A stretch of DNA of 6,961 nt from the NCBI GenBank assembly GCA_947254205.1, contig CAMYCE010000110.1, positions 1 through 6,961 of the forward strand, read 5' to 3'. This stretch comes from an uncultured Prevotellaceae bacterium (GTDB lineage Bacteria > Bacteroidota > Bacteroidia > Bacteroidales > Muribaculaceae). Of the stretch, positions 1-6,854 are shown piece by piece (position 1 is the stretch's first letter; every line of letters begins with the position of its first letter). The notes beneath the pieces were generated by a model that worked only from the letters and a program-made list of their open reading frames with translations, did not search any database and had not been told where the DNA came from. A program made the position numbers and the translations under genes.

Positions 1-116
1 ACTCAAAATAATTTGACAAAAACAAAGAAACCTAATGACCGATTTGGGTTTAATGGGTAGTGACAGGGGGGCAAGAGAGGCAAAACTTTATAAGATGGAA
101 AGAATTATGCTTAAGG
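1..116. other. Upstream intergenic stretch with no recognised feature
   Basis: I see no supported coding region, hairpin-plus-T-run, or RNA gene here. A run of six G at 66-71 within a purine-rich patch is the only visible oddity. An upstream gene, if present, ends before the window. Confidence 0.5.
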
Positions 117-148
117 TTTGGTGATGTGAATTTCTTGTCGTACATTTG
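117..148 (+). promoter_or_regulatory. Bacteroidetes-type promoter driving the B12 operon
   Basis: A -33 element TTTG (117-120) is followed after exactly 20 bases by TACATTTG (141-148), a full match to the TAnnTTTG -7 element used by the Bacteroidetes primary sigma factor. The spacing lies inside the known 19-21 base range. A start a few bases downstream, near 152-155, would coincide with the first base of the riboswitch P1 stem at 154, so promoter and aptamer support each other. The start site itself is inferred from spacing. Confidence 0.8.
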
Positions 149-153
149 AAATC

Positions 154-381
154 CAATTTGGTGTCGAGTCGCCTGCAATGTGGCTCGGTGAAAAGGGAAT
201 CAGGTGAAAATCCTGAACAGACGGTGCTGCTGTGTGCTCCCCCAACTTGCCTCATGGTGGGTTTAACCTGCATCACCACCACTGCACAGCCACTCTTGGC
301 GTGTGGGAAGGTGTGATGCTCTCCCTCTCTCATAGGGAGGGGGAATAGGGACGGGAGTGAGTCAGAAGACCTGCCAAGTTG
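154..381 (+). ncRNA. Cobalamin (B12) riboswitch
   Basis: The conserved cobalamin-aptamer blocks occur in the right order: AAAAGGGAA (191-199), a small hairpin with GTGAAAATCC in its core (200-216), CCCCCAACT in the L5 position (239-247), GCCACT (289-294), GTGGGAAGG (303-311), and the hallmark 3' block AGTCAGAAGACCTGCC (360-375). A closing P1 stem can form between CAATTTGG (154-161) and CCAAGTTG (374-381) with one G-U pair. A variable peripheral stem pairs TGGTGG (255-260) with CCACCA (276-281), and another pairs CTCCCT (321-326 region) with AGGGAG (334-339). No intrinsic terminator lies between the aptamer and the btuB start at 402, which suggests control of translation rather than of termination. 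High cobalamin would be expected to repress the downstream genes. Confidence 0.95.
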
Positions 382-401
382 TTGAAATAAAACCCGTGAA
401 G

Positions 402-2462
402 ATGAATAAAAAAATGAAAGCACTGTTGGTTGCGAGCATGGCAATGCTGTGCACACTATCGTTGAGGGCACAAGATGCCTCGCAAGAGCAATTTCTCGAC
501 TCGATGGCACAATTGAGCAACGTCACTGTGTATGCCCGCAAGCCCTATCAAGAGGTGATACCTGCACAAACGCTCAATGGCAAGCGATTGGAACGACTCA
601 ATTGCAACAGTGTGGCCGATGCTATTCGCTACTTTTCGGGGGTACAAATCAAGGATTATGGTGGCGTGGGCGGAGTGAAGACGGTCGACATTCGCTCAAT
701 GGGCACCAATCACATGGGGGTTTTCTATGATGGCATTCAGTTGGGTAATGCCCAAAATGGGCAAATCGACCTTGGCAAATTCTCGCTCGACAATATCGAC
801 CAAATTTCGCTCTATAATGGGCAAAAAAGCGAAATATTCCAGCCCGCCCGCGACTTTGGTTCAGCTGGCACAATCTACATCAACACGCGCAGTCCACGCT
901 TTGTCGAGGGCAAGCGCGACAACTTCGACATCACATTGCGCACCGGCTCCTTTGGGCTTGCCAACCCCTCGGCACGCTGGGAGCACAAGTTTTCCTCGCG
1001 CTTGAGCATGTTGCTCAATCTTGAATACACCTATGCCACCGGGCAATATCACTTCAGGTTGCGCAAGCGATATAGCGACGGCACCCCGGCTTGGGACACT
1101 ACTGCCGTGCGCAAAAATGGCGACTTGCATGGCTTTAGAGCCGAGGGCACACTTTTTGGCACAATGGCCGGTGGCAGTTGGTATGGCAAGTTCTATTATT
1201 ATGACAGCGAGCGTGGCATTCCGGGCGCAATTGTGAACAATGTGTGGAAAAACAGCCAACGCCAGTGGGACCGCAACTTCTTTGTGCAAGGTCGCTACAA
1301 GAAAAAGGTGAGCGATCGCTACATGACGATGCTCAATGCCAAGTATGCCCGCGACTATATGCGCTATCTCAACCCCGACACCACGCTCATGTATTTGAAC
1401 AACAAGTTTTGGCAAGACGAGATTTACATATCCTCGGCCAATCAATACACCGTGATGCAAGGGTGGGACATCAACCTCTCGCTCGACTACAAGTGGAACA
1501 CACTCGATGCCACACTGGTCAACTTTGCCTATCCCACACGCCACACGGCACTGGCGGCACTTGCCACAGCAGCCACATGGCATGGTCTCAAGGGGCAGGC
1601 GTCGTTGCTCTACACCATGGTCAACGACCGCTATAGTGCACGCAACGAGGGCAAGGTGTTGCACAGCTATAGTAAATTTCTCAACCGCTTCACCCCGTCA
1701 TTGTTTGTGAGTTGGCAACCCTGGGAGCAATATGATGGTTTCAACCTGCGGGCTTTCTACAAGCGCATCTTTCGCATGCCCACATTCAACGACCTCTACT
1801 ATACCGACATTGGCAATGTGGACCTGCGCCCCGAATATGCCAACCAATACAATGTGGGCCTTCAGTGGCAACAAATGAGTGAGACTGGATTTTGGCGAGG
1901 CATTAAATTCACTGCCGATGCCTATTACAACTATGTGACCGATAAAATCATTGCTGTGCCCAAAGGCACGGGGCAATATCGCTGGATGATGATGAACATT
2001 GGCAAAGTGAAAATTAGAGGCATCGATTTCACTGCCATGGCACAAATGGCATTGCCCTGCGAGGTGATGCTCGACATGAACTTGAATTATACCTACCAAA
2101 AGGCACAAGACTACACCAACCCTGCCGATGCCGGTGATGGTGGAACCTACAAGGGGCAAATTGCCTATATTCCATGGCACAGTGGCTCGGCCACAGCACA
2201 TGCAGGCTGGCGCAATGTGGACTTGAACTACAGCTTCATCTACACTGGCGAGCGCTATCACAATAGTGCCAATATTTTGGCCAATCATGAGCAACCGTGG
2301 TACACCCACGACTTGAGTGGAAGCTACAAGTTCAACATCTCACGGGTGGCTTGCAAAGTCACTGCCGAGGTCAACAATTTGCTCAATCAGCAATATGACG
2401 TGATATTGAACTATCCCATGCCTGGTCGCAACTATAAACTCATTTTAAAAATTGACTTCTGA
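402..2462 (+). CDS. btuB: BtuB-type TonB-dependent cobalamin receptor
   Basis: This outer-membrane receptor would import cobalamin or related cobamides using TonB/ExbBD energy. The protein is 686 residues from ATG 402. A signal peptide spans residues 1-23 (cleavage near LRA|QD), a TonB-box-like segment follows (NVTVYA, about 40-45), and the plug domain covers about 48-165, with VADAIRYFSGVQIKDYGG, VDIRSMG and GVFYDGIQLGN. A 22-stranded barrel is expected for the rest. The C-terminus has the family pattern (EVNNLLNQQYD, YPMPGRNYKL) and a terminal phenylalanine. There is no SusC-like carboxypeptidase-regulatory domain, and the length fits BtuB. An in-frame GTG at 357 lies inside the conserved riboswitch 3' block and cannot reasonably be the start; ATG 402 precedes a normal signal peptide, with a second ATG at 414. 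The stop overlaps a possible start of the next gene. The family is certain; the substrate is inferred from the riboswitch and the adjacent BtuG. Confidence 0.93.
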   Translation: MNKKMKALLVASMAMLCTLSLRAQDASQEQFLDSMAQLSNVTVYARKPYQEVIPAQTLNGKRLERLNCNSVADAIRYFSGVQIKDYGGVGGVKTVDIRSMGTNHMGVFYDGIQLGNAQNGQIDLGKFSLDNIDQISLYNGQKSEIFQPARDFGSAGTIYINTRSPRFVEGKRDNFDITLRTGSFGLANPSARWEHKFSSRLSMLLNLEYTYATGQYHFRLRKRYSDGTPAWDTTAVRKNGDLHGFRAEGTLFGTMAGGSWYGKFYYYDSERGIPGAIVNNVWKNSQRQWDRNFFVQGRYKKKVSDRYMTMLNAKYARDYMRYLNPDTTLMYLNNKFWQDEIYISSANQYTVMQGWDINLSLDYKWNTLDATLVNFAYPTRHTALAALATAATWHGLKGQASLLYTMVNDRYSARNEGKVLHSYSKFLNRFTPSLFVSWQPWEQYDGFNLRAFYKRIFRMPTFNDLYYTDIGNVDLRPEYANQYNVGLQWQQMSETGFWRGIKFTADAYYNYVTDKIIAVPKGTGQYRWMMMNIGKVKIRGIDFTAMAQMALPCEVMLDMNLNYTYQKAQDYTNPADAGDGGTYKGQIAYIPWHSGSATAHAGWRNVDLNYSFIYTGERYHNSANILANHEQPWYTHDLSGSYKFNISRVACKVTAEVNNLLNQQYDVILNYPMPGRNYKLILKIDF

Positions 2463-2503
2463 TGACTCCACGACTATTTATTCTATATAGGGGGCAAAGC
2501 CAC

Positions 2504-3658
2504 ATGTTGAAGCAAGGAGGGGTGCTATTATTGACCCTCATGTTGCTCGTGCTTGGCTCGTGCCGCGACGAAGATGTGATTTTTGTTCCCGAAGAAGTGA
2601 ATGTTGCAGCTCCTGTCTATGACTCGATAAGTGGTTTTTATGTGCTCAACGAAGGCAATATGGGAACCAACAAAGCAACCCTCGACTGGTATAGTGCCAC
2701 ACAGGGCAAATATTATCGCAACATCTTTGCTCACGCCAATCCCACCGAACCCATGGAAATGGGTGATGTGGGCAATGATATTGGCATTTATGGCAGCAAG
2801 CTATATGCCGTGATCAATTGCTCCAACAAGATTGATGTGATGGATAAGCACTCGGTCAAGAAAATAGGTCAAATCAATATTCCCAATTGCCGATACATCA
2901 AGTTCTATAAAGGCTACGCCTACATCACCAGCTATGCCGGCCCAGTGAAGTTAGACCCCGAATACAAGCAACGTGGCTATGTGGCCAAGGTCGACACTGC
3001 CACGCTTCAAGTGGTCGACACCTGCTTGGTGGGTTTTCAGCCCGATCAACTCGAAATTTTGAACGGCAAAATCTATGTAGCCAATAGCGGAGGCTACATG
3101 GTGCCCAACTATGAAAACACCTTGTCGGTGATCGACATCGAATCGTTCTCCGAGGTGGAGCGCGTGCCCATTGCCATTAACCTGTTGGGGGTGAAGAGCG
3201 ACAAGCGTGGCTTGTTGTGGGTGATTTCGCGTGGCGACTACTTTGGCGTGCCCAGCAACATCTATGTCTACAACACGCGCACCCGTCACATAGAAAAGGC
3301 GATGGACGTCCCGGCAAGCAATTACTGGCTCGATGGCGACTCGCTCTATGTGATAAGCACGCAGTGGAGCTATATCACCAAAAAAAATGAGATTTCCTAT
3401 GCCATCATCAACACAGCCAGCATGAAAACTGTGACACGCAATTTCATCACCGATGGCACCGATAAAGAAATTAGAATACCCTATGGTATAGCAGTGAACC
3501 CCATCTCCAAAGATATTTATGTGACCGATGCCAAAGACTATGTGTCGCCCGGACGGCTCTATTGCTTTGGGCAAGACGGGAAACAAAAGTGGAATGTGCG
3601 CACGGGTGATATTCCCGCCCATTTTGTGTTTTTAGGAAATAATACCAATAAGCAATGA
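2504..3658 (+). CDS. btuG: BtuG-type surface lipoprotein, B12-binding beta-propeller
   Basis: BtuG proteins are YncE-like seven-bladed propellers that bind cobamides very tightly outside the cell and sit as a lid on BtuB (studied as BtuB2-BtuG2 in Bacteroides thetaiotaomicron). From ATG 2504 the product is 384 residues. The start MLKQGGVLLLTLMLLVLGSC is a compact lipoprotein signal ending in an LGSC lipobox, and the next residues RDED are acidic, as in Bacteroidetes lipoprotein export signals for surface display. The propeller begins with GFYVLNEGNMGTNKATLDWY (mature N-terminal region) and continues with repeated blade-like segments such as KIYVANSGGYM, SVIDIESF, GLLWVISRGD and DIYVTDAKDY. 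An alternative start at 2462 overlaps the btuB stop (TGATG) and adds 14 residues. I prefer 2504 for its normal signal length and the AGGGGG nine bases upstream, but coupling from 2462 is possible. B12 binding is inferred from family and context. Confidence 0.9.
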   Translation: MLKQGGVLLLTLMLLVLGSCRDEDVIFVPEEVNVAAPVYDSISGFYVLNEGNMGTNKATLDWYSATQGKYYRNIFAHANPTEPMEMGDVGNDIGIYGSKLYAVINCSNKIDVMDKHSVKKIGQINIPNCRYIKFYKGYAYITSYAGPVKLDPEYKQRGYVAKVDTATLQVVDTCLVGFQPDQLEILNGKIYVANSGGYMVPNYENTLSVIDIESFSEVERVPIAINLLGVKSDKRGLLWVISRGDYFGVPSNIYVYNTRTRHIEKAMDVPASNYWLDGDSLYVISTQWSYITKKNEISYAIINTASMKTVTRNFITDGTDKEIRIPYGIAVNPISKDIYVTDAKDYVSPGRLYCFGQDGKQKWNVRTGDIPAHFVFLGNNTNKQ

Positions 3659-4776
3659 TAATGAAAAAGCGTTTTTTAGGACTGATCGTTTTAGCTGTGC
3701 AACTGTTGACAAGTGTTGCAGGTGTGCACAGCGAGTGGGCAACCAAGGTTTATGATTTCTTGCCTGCCCCCGGGCAGTTTGTCAATGAATTGCCTGCTTG
3801 TAAAAGTGGCGAGCCTCGCGACAGTGTGTTGGCACGCGCTCAAAAGTTTTTTTGTGGCTATCGTGAGCTTGACGACTATGGCGATAGCGTGTTTGTGAAG
3901 CCAAAGCTCATTTCGCTGGGAGCCTTTGGAGGCTACATTGTGTTTGGTTTCGACCACCCTGTGGTGAATAGTCACGACTATGACTTCAAGGTGTTTGGCA
4001 ATGCCTTTCAGGCCGAGGGCAGCACAGCCAAAGGTGGCAGTAGCGAGCCGGGCATCGTGATGGTGAGCCGTGATGTGAATGGCAATGGCGTGCCCGACGA
4101 TGCATGGTATGAACTTGCCGGTAGCGAGTATAATCACCCCAAAACTCAGCACAACTATCGCATTGTGTATCACAAACCCGCCGACTTGACCAAAGCCGTT
4201 GATGTGGCTTGGACAAGCAACGACACCGACTCGTTGCGTGCAGGTGTGGTCAATGCCAATGCCTACCACGATCAACCCTATTGGCCCTTGTGGATTGCCG
4301 AAGACTCGCTGGTGTTCACGGGCACCAAGTTGCGTTGCAATGCCGTTGACGAGAGTGGCAAAGGCACCTACTATGTGCAACACTTTTTTGACTGGGGCTA
4401 TGTCGACAACCGCCCCAACGCCACCGATCCCGGTTTTAAAATCGATTGGGCTGTTGATGAGGCAGGAAAACCTGTTGCCCTCGATCGCATCGACTTTGTG
4501 AAAGTGTATTGTGCCGAAAATCAAATGTGTGGCTGGCTGGGTGAGACCTCTACCGAGGTGAATGGTGCTATCGACCTGCACCCCGATGCTCCACTGCCTC
4601 CGCTCAAGGGCGACTTGAATGGTGATGGCAAGGTCGACATGAGCGATGTGACTGTTCTCACAGGTCTTATTCTCGACCCGGCTGCATCGACGAGTGCTGT
4701 TGTTGACTTGAATGGCGATGGCAAGGTTGATGTGAGCGATGTCACCCTCCTCATCAACATGATCATGAAGCAATAA
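3655..4776 (+). CDS. Secreted cell-surface protein with C-terminal dockerin repeats
   Basis: The 373-residue product has a signal peptide (about residues 1-26; hydrophobic FLGLIVLAVQLLTSVAGV) and no lipobox. Residues about 30-310 form one extracellular domain with GAFGGYIVFGFDHPV (89-103), DFKVFGNAF (110-118), EPGIVMVSRD (131-140), a calcium-loop-like DVNGNGVPDDAWYELAGSEY (140-159) and DFVKVYCAENQMCGWLGE (280-297). I recognise this pattern from Bacteroidetes proteins labelled only 'cell surface protein', often near B12 receptors, but I know no proven function. Residues 318-373 hold two dockerin type I-like repeats, with loops starting at D320 and D351 (DLNGDGKVD, then SDVT). ATG 3655 overlaps the btuG stop by four bases, implying translational coupling; ATG 3661 (MKKRF) is an equally plausible start. 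A role as an accessory cobamide-capture or scaffold protein is inferred from position. It could also simply be a calcium-stabilised surface protein. Confidence 0.85.
   Translation: MIMKKRFLGLIVLAVQLLTSVAGVHSEWATKVYDFLPAPGQFVNELPACKSGEPRDSVLARAQKFFCGYRELDDYGDSVFVKPKLISLGAFGGYIVFGFDHPVVNSHDYDFKVFGNAFQAEGSTAKGGSSEPGIVMVSRDVNGNGVPDDAWYELAGSEYNHPKTQHNYRIVYHKPADLTKAVDVAWTSNDTDSLRAGVVNANAYHDQPYWPLWIAEDSLVFTGTKLRCNAVDESGKGTYYVQHFFDWGYVDNRPNATDPGFKIDWAVDEAGKPVALDRIDFVKVYCAENQMCGWLGETSTEVNGAIDLHPDAPLPPLKGDLNGDGKVDMSDVTVLTGLILDPAASTSAVVDLNGDGKVDVSDVTLLINMIMKQ
4612..4773 (+). repeat. Tandem dockerin/EF-hand repeat pair inside the surface protein
   Basis: Two copies of a DLNGDGKVD-x-SDVT-x-L unit start at 4612 and 4705, 93 bases apart, with very similar DNA as well as protein. 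Each loop has the D1, N3, D5, D9 and D12 ligands expected for calcium binding. The second copy ends with LLINMIMKQ at the stop codon. This is the common C-terminal layout of dockerin modules. Confidence 0.85.
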
Positions 4777-4793
4777 ATTCTTACTAAAAAAAT

Positions 4794-4840
4794 GTTGGCT
4801 CTTGTCCTATAGCAAGAGCCAACTCTTTAATATTTTTTTA
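4794..4840 (+). terminator. Intra-operon hairpin, probable terminator or attenuator
   Basis: GTTGGCTCTTG (4794-4804) pairs perfectly over 11 bp with CAAGAGCCAAC (4813-4823) around an eight-base loop. It is followed by TCTTTAATATTTTTTT. This has the form of an intrinsic terminator, though the T-tract is interrupted. It lies 18 bases after the dockerin gene and 38 before the next start. I see no convincing promoter between it and 4861 (TATTTTTT at 4831 lacks the final G and a -33 partner), so partial read-through or 3'-end processing may set lower expression of the last two genes. Confidence 0.7.
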
Positions 4841-4860
4841 AATTCAGCTTTATAACAATT

Positions 4861-5556
4861 ATGAAGAAACAATTTTTTTTAGCGTCGATGGTCATGCTTG
4901 CACTCAACTCGCTGGCATTCACCATGGACGACATCAAGAATTGGAGTGGAGAAGGCGAGTGCAAAGCTGCACTTGTGCTTCAATTTAATGTAGAAGGCGA
5001 GAGCAAGGCCATTGTGTTTGGCTATCGCTTCAACGATGCCGATGCCCCCAATGGCTATGACATGGTGCACGCTATCGACGAGAACAATCCACGACTCAAA
5101 GTTGAGGCCTCGTCTCATTCGAGTATGGGTGCTTATATAACGGGCTTTGGTTGGGATGCCAACAACGATGGCACAATCGAAACCACCGGCACCAACGATT
5201 GGTATCGAGCAGGTTGGTCTACTTCGGGCTATTGGGCCTATTTCTTGAAAAACTCATTTGACGATGCCAATTGGACTTATAGCAATGTGGGAGCCTCGAG
5301 TCGCAAAATCACCAATGGTGTGGTCGATGCTTGGAACTATGGCAATGGCATGGATGCCACTTGGAAAGAACTTGAAGCTGCTCCAGCCAATGAAGTGTCC
5401 ACAGGTGTGAATGCAACAACTATTGCCAAGTCGGTTGCCTCGGTGAGCTATATCAACCTGCAAGGCGTGCAAGCCAGCGAGCCATTTGAGGGCGTGAACG
5501 TGAAGGTTGTGACCTATAGCGACGGCACGCGCAAGGTGTCAAAAATCATGAAGTGA
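4861..5556 (+). CDS. Small secreted protein of unknown function with sorting-type tail
   Basis: The 231-residue product starts with a standard signal peptide (MKKQFFLASMVMLALNSLA, cleavage near LA|FT) and has no lipobox. A single compact domain spans about residues 25-172. It is rich in tryptophan and glycine and contains NWSGEG, ALVLQFNVEGESKAIVFGYR (37-56), GYDMVHAIDENNPRL, GFGWDANNDG (95-104, a DxNxDG calcium-like loop), DWYRAGWSTSGYWAYF and DAWNYGNGMDATW. Similar WxG...FGYRF...GYW patterns seem familiar from exported proteins of other phyla, some with PEP-CTERM tails, but I cannot name a characterised family. Residues 197-231 form a tail shared with the downstream propeller. The gap to the next gene is only 30 bases with no hairpin, so these two genes are probably co-transcribed. 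An accessory role in cobamide binding is a position-based guess. Confidence 0.8.
   Translation: MKKQFFLASMVMLALNSLAFTMDDIKNWSGEGECKAALVLQFNVEGESKAIVFGYRFNDADAPNGYDMVHAIDENNPRLKVEASSHSSMGAYITGFGWDANNDGTIETTGTNDWYRAGWSTSGYWAYFLKNSFDDANWTYSNVGASSRKITNGVVDAWNYGNGMDATWKELEAAPANEVSTGVNATTIAKSVASVSYINLQGVQASEPFEGVNVKVVTYSDGTRKVSKIMK
5449..5553 (+). other. C-terminal sorting-like domain, copy 1
   Basis: This encodes 35 residues running YINLQGVQ...PFEGVNVKV...YSDG...KIMK. The layout of NL-G, a short P-x-G turn, a hydrophobic strand, a DG turn and a final basic strand resembles type IX secretion (Por) type A C-terminal domains. It aligns without gaps to 6721-6825, with 19 of 35 residues identical by hand count. 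Secretion by type IX machinery is inferred; no machinery genes are in the window. Confidence 0.6.
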
Positions 5557-5586
5557 CAAAAACAATTAAGACAAACAAACAACACA

Positions 5587-6828
5587 ATGAAAAAAATTTT
5601 ACTCTCATTGTTGGCTCTTTGCTCTATGACTGCAATGGCCAAAGACTACACCAATGGTTTCTTCATCTTAAATGAAGACTGGTTTGGGCATAATTCCAGC
5701 ACAGTGAATTTTTATTCCTATGATAGTGAATCGATCGACTATCGTGTGTATCAAGCTGCCAATCATGGTTTAACCTTGGGCAACACCACTCAATTTGCAG
5801 AGTTGGGGCATGAGAACATCTATTTTTGCTCCAAGCAAAACTATGGCCAAACCGGTGGACGCTTCATTGTGGCCGATGCCAAAACGCTCACCAAGAAGTA
5901 CTCGATCGATGAGTATGCAGGTGGTGGCGACTCGCGCGCTTTTATTGCAGTGAACGATGACAAAGGCTATGTGAGTACTACCCAAGGAGTTTATGTTTTT
6001 GATATTAAAAACATGACCATGGGCGACAAAATCGCCAATAGCGATGCCGTTGAAACAACCAGCATGATAAAGGTGGGCGGTAAGGTTCTTGTAACGGCAC
6101 GAAGAAAGGGCTTCTATGTGATTGATATTGCCACCAATGAGCTTGTGAAAACTGTTGAAGTGCCCCATCTCACTTCGGTATTCACCATTGATGGTGCCCC
6201 CTATGCCGCAGTCAACAGTAAGGGGTTTGGCGCACCGGAACCCACCGACGACGAGAAGTTTGTGAAAATCAACCCTTCTACATTCGATATTGATGAAGAA
6301 ATCATGGTGCCCATGGCAAGTGCCAACACATGGTTTGCTTGGAAAAACTGTGCTCCGGCAGTTGACAACGAAACCAAGACACTCTACTACGCCCCCTATG
6401 AGACAGCAACATTCATTAGCAAATATGATGTGGCTACAAGCACCTTCACCAAAGAATTCATCAAGTTTGACAAAGACCAAAAAATGTATGGCAGCGTGGT
6501 GGGCTTTGATGCCGAGAAAAAGAATATTGTGGCAATGACCTTTAATGATTTTGGTTCGCAAGATTATTGGCTCAATATCTATAACCTGAATGGTGAAAAG
6601 GTGAAACAAGTGAAGCTCAAAGAACACTACTGGTTCCCAGCCATGCTCCTCTTTGCTCCCACCAAGGTGGTTACCGGCGTTGACCGGGTAGAAGCTTCAA
6701 AGACAGTGACAGGTGTGCACTATGTGAACTTGGCAGGCGTGCAAAGCGAGCAACCCTTTGCAGGCATCAACATCAAGGTCACTACCTATAGCGATGGCTC
6801 AACCACTGCTGTGAAGGTGATGCAATAA
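5587..6828 (+). CDS. Secreted BtuG-like beta-propeller with sorting-type tail
   Basis: This is a second YncE/BtuG-like propeller, 413 residues. Its start, NGFFILNEDWFGHNSSTVNFYS (23-44), parallels GFYVLNEGNMGTNKATLDWYS in the upstream BtuG, with the LNE, G-x-N and the strand in register. Blade-like segments follow: GGRFIVADAKTL, KGYVSTTQGVYVFDIKNM, GKVLVTARRKGFYVIDIATNELV, AAVNSKGFG, KTLYYAPYETATFISKYD and YWLNIYNLNGEKVK. Unlike BtuG it has a type I signal peptide (LCSMTAMA|KD); the Cys12 context LALC is not a proper lipobox. It ends in a 35-residue sorting-like tail (379-413). The family thus suggests cobamide or other ligand capture at the cell surface, but with different anchoring and perhaps a different cobamide preference. 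The terminator follows 27 bases after the stop. The propeller assignment is firm; ligand binding is inferred. Confidence 0.85.
   Translation: MKKILLSLLALCSMTAMAKDYTNGFFILNEDWFGHNSSTVNFYSYDSESIDYRVYQAANHGLTLGNTTQFAELGHENIYFCSKQNYGQTGGRFIVADAKTLTKKYSIDEYAGGGDSRAFIAVNDDKGYVSTTQGVYVFDIKNMTMGDKIANSDAVETTSMIKVGGKVLVTARRKGFYVIDIATNELVKTVEVPHLTSVFTIDGAPYAAVNSKGFGAPEPTDDEKFVKINPSTFDIDEEIMVPMASANTWFAWKNCAPAVDNETKTLYYAPYETATFISKYDVATSTFTKEFIKFDKDQKMYGSVVGFDAEKKNIVAMTFNDFGSQDYWLNIYNLNGEKVKQVKLKEHYWFPAMLLFAPTKVVTGVDRVEASKTVTGVHYVNLAGVQSEQPFAGINIKVTTYSDGSTTAVKVMQ
6721..6825 (+). other. C-terminal sorting-like domain, copy 2
   Basis: The final 35 residues (YVNLAGVQ...PFAGINIKV...YSDG...KVMQ) match the tail of the preceding gene without gaps. 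Because the tail ends two proteins with unrelated main domains, it behaves like a modular signal rather than part of the propeller. Confidence 0.6.
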
Positions 6829-6854
6829 TTTTCAGGAATTATACAGTTTAGTCA

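Noticed and set aside
357..401. GTG start at 357 giving a 701-residue BtuB
   Set aside because: It lies within the riboswitch 3' conserved block and would add 15 residues before a normal signal peptide that begins at ATG 402.
88..510. Minus-strand open frame across the leader
   Set aside because: It runs antisense to a well-supported promoter and riboswitch and into btuB, with a low-complexity, non-family translation.
3691..4773. Long minus-strand open frame (360 codons) opposite the dockerin gene
   Set aside because: It mirrors the + strand gene codon by codon, has no recognisable domain or signal, and the + strand frame is clearly a real secreted protein. The frames at 861-1664, 1698-2309, 2951-3622 and 5770-6627 on the minus strand are rejected for the same reason.
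4831..4838. TATTTTTT as a -7 promoter element for the 4861 gene
   Set aside because: It lacks the final G, has no TTTG 19-21 bases upstream, and is better explained as the T-tract of the hairpin.
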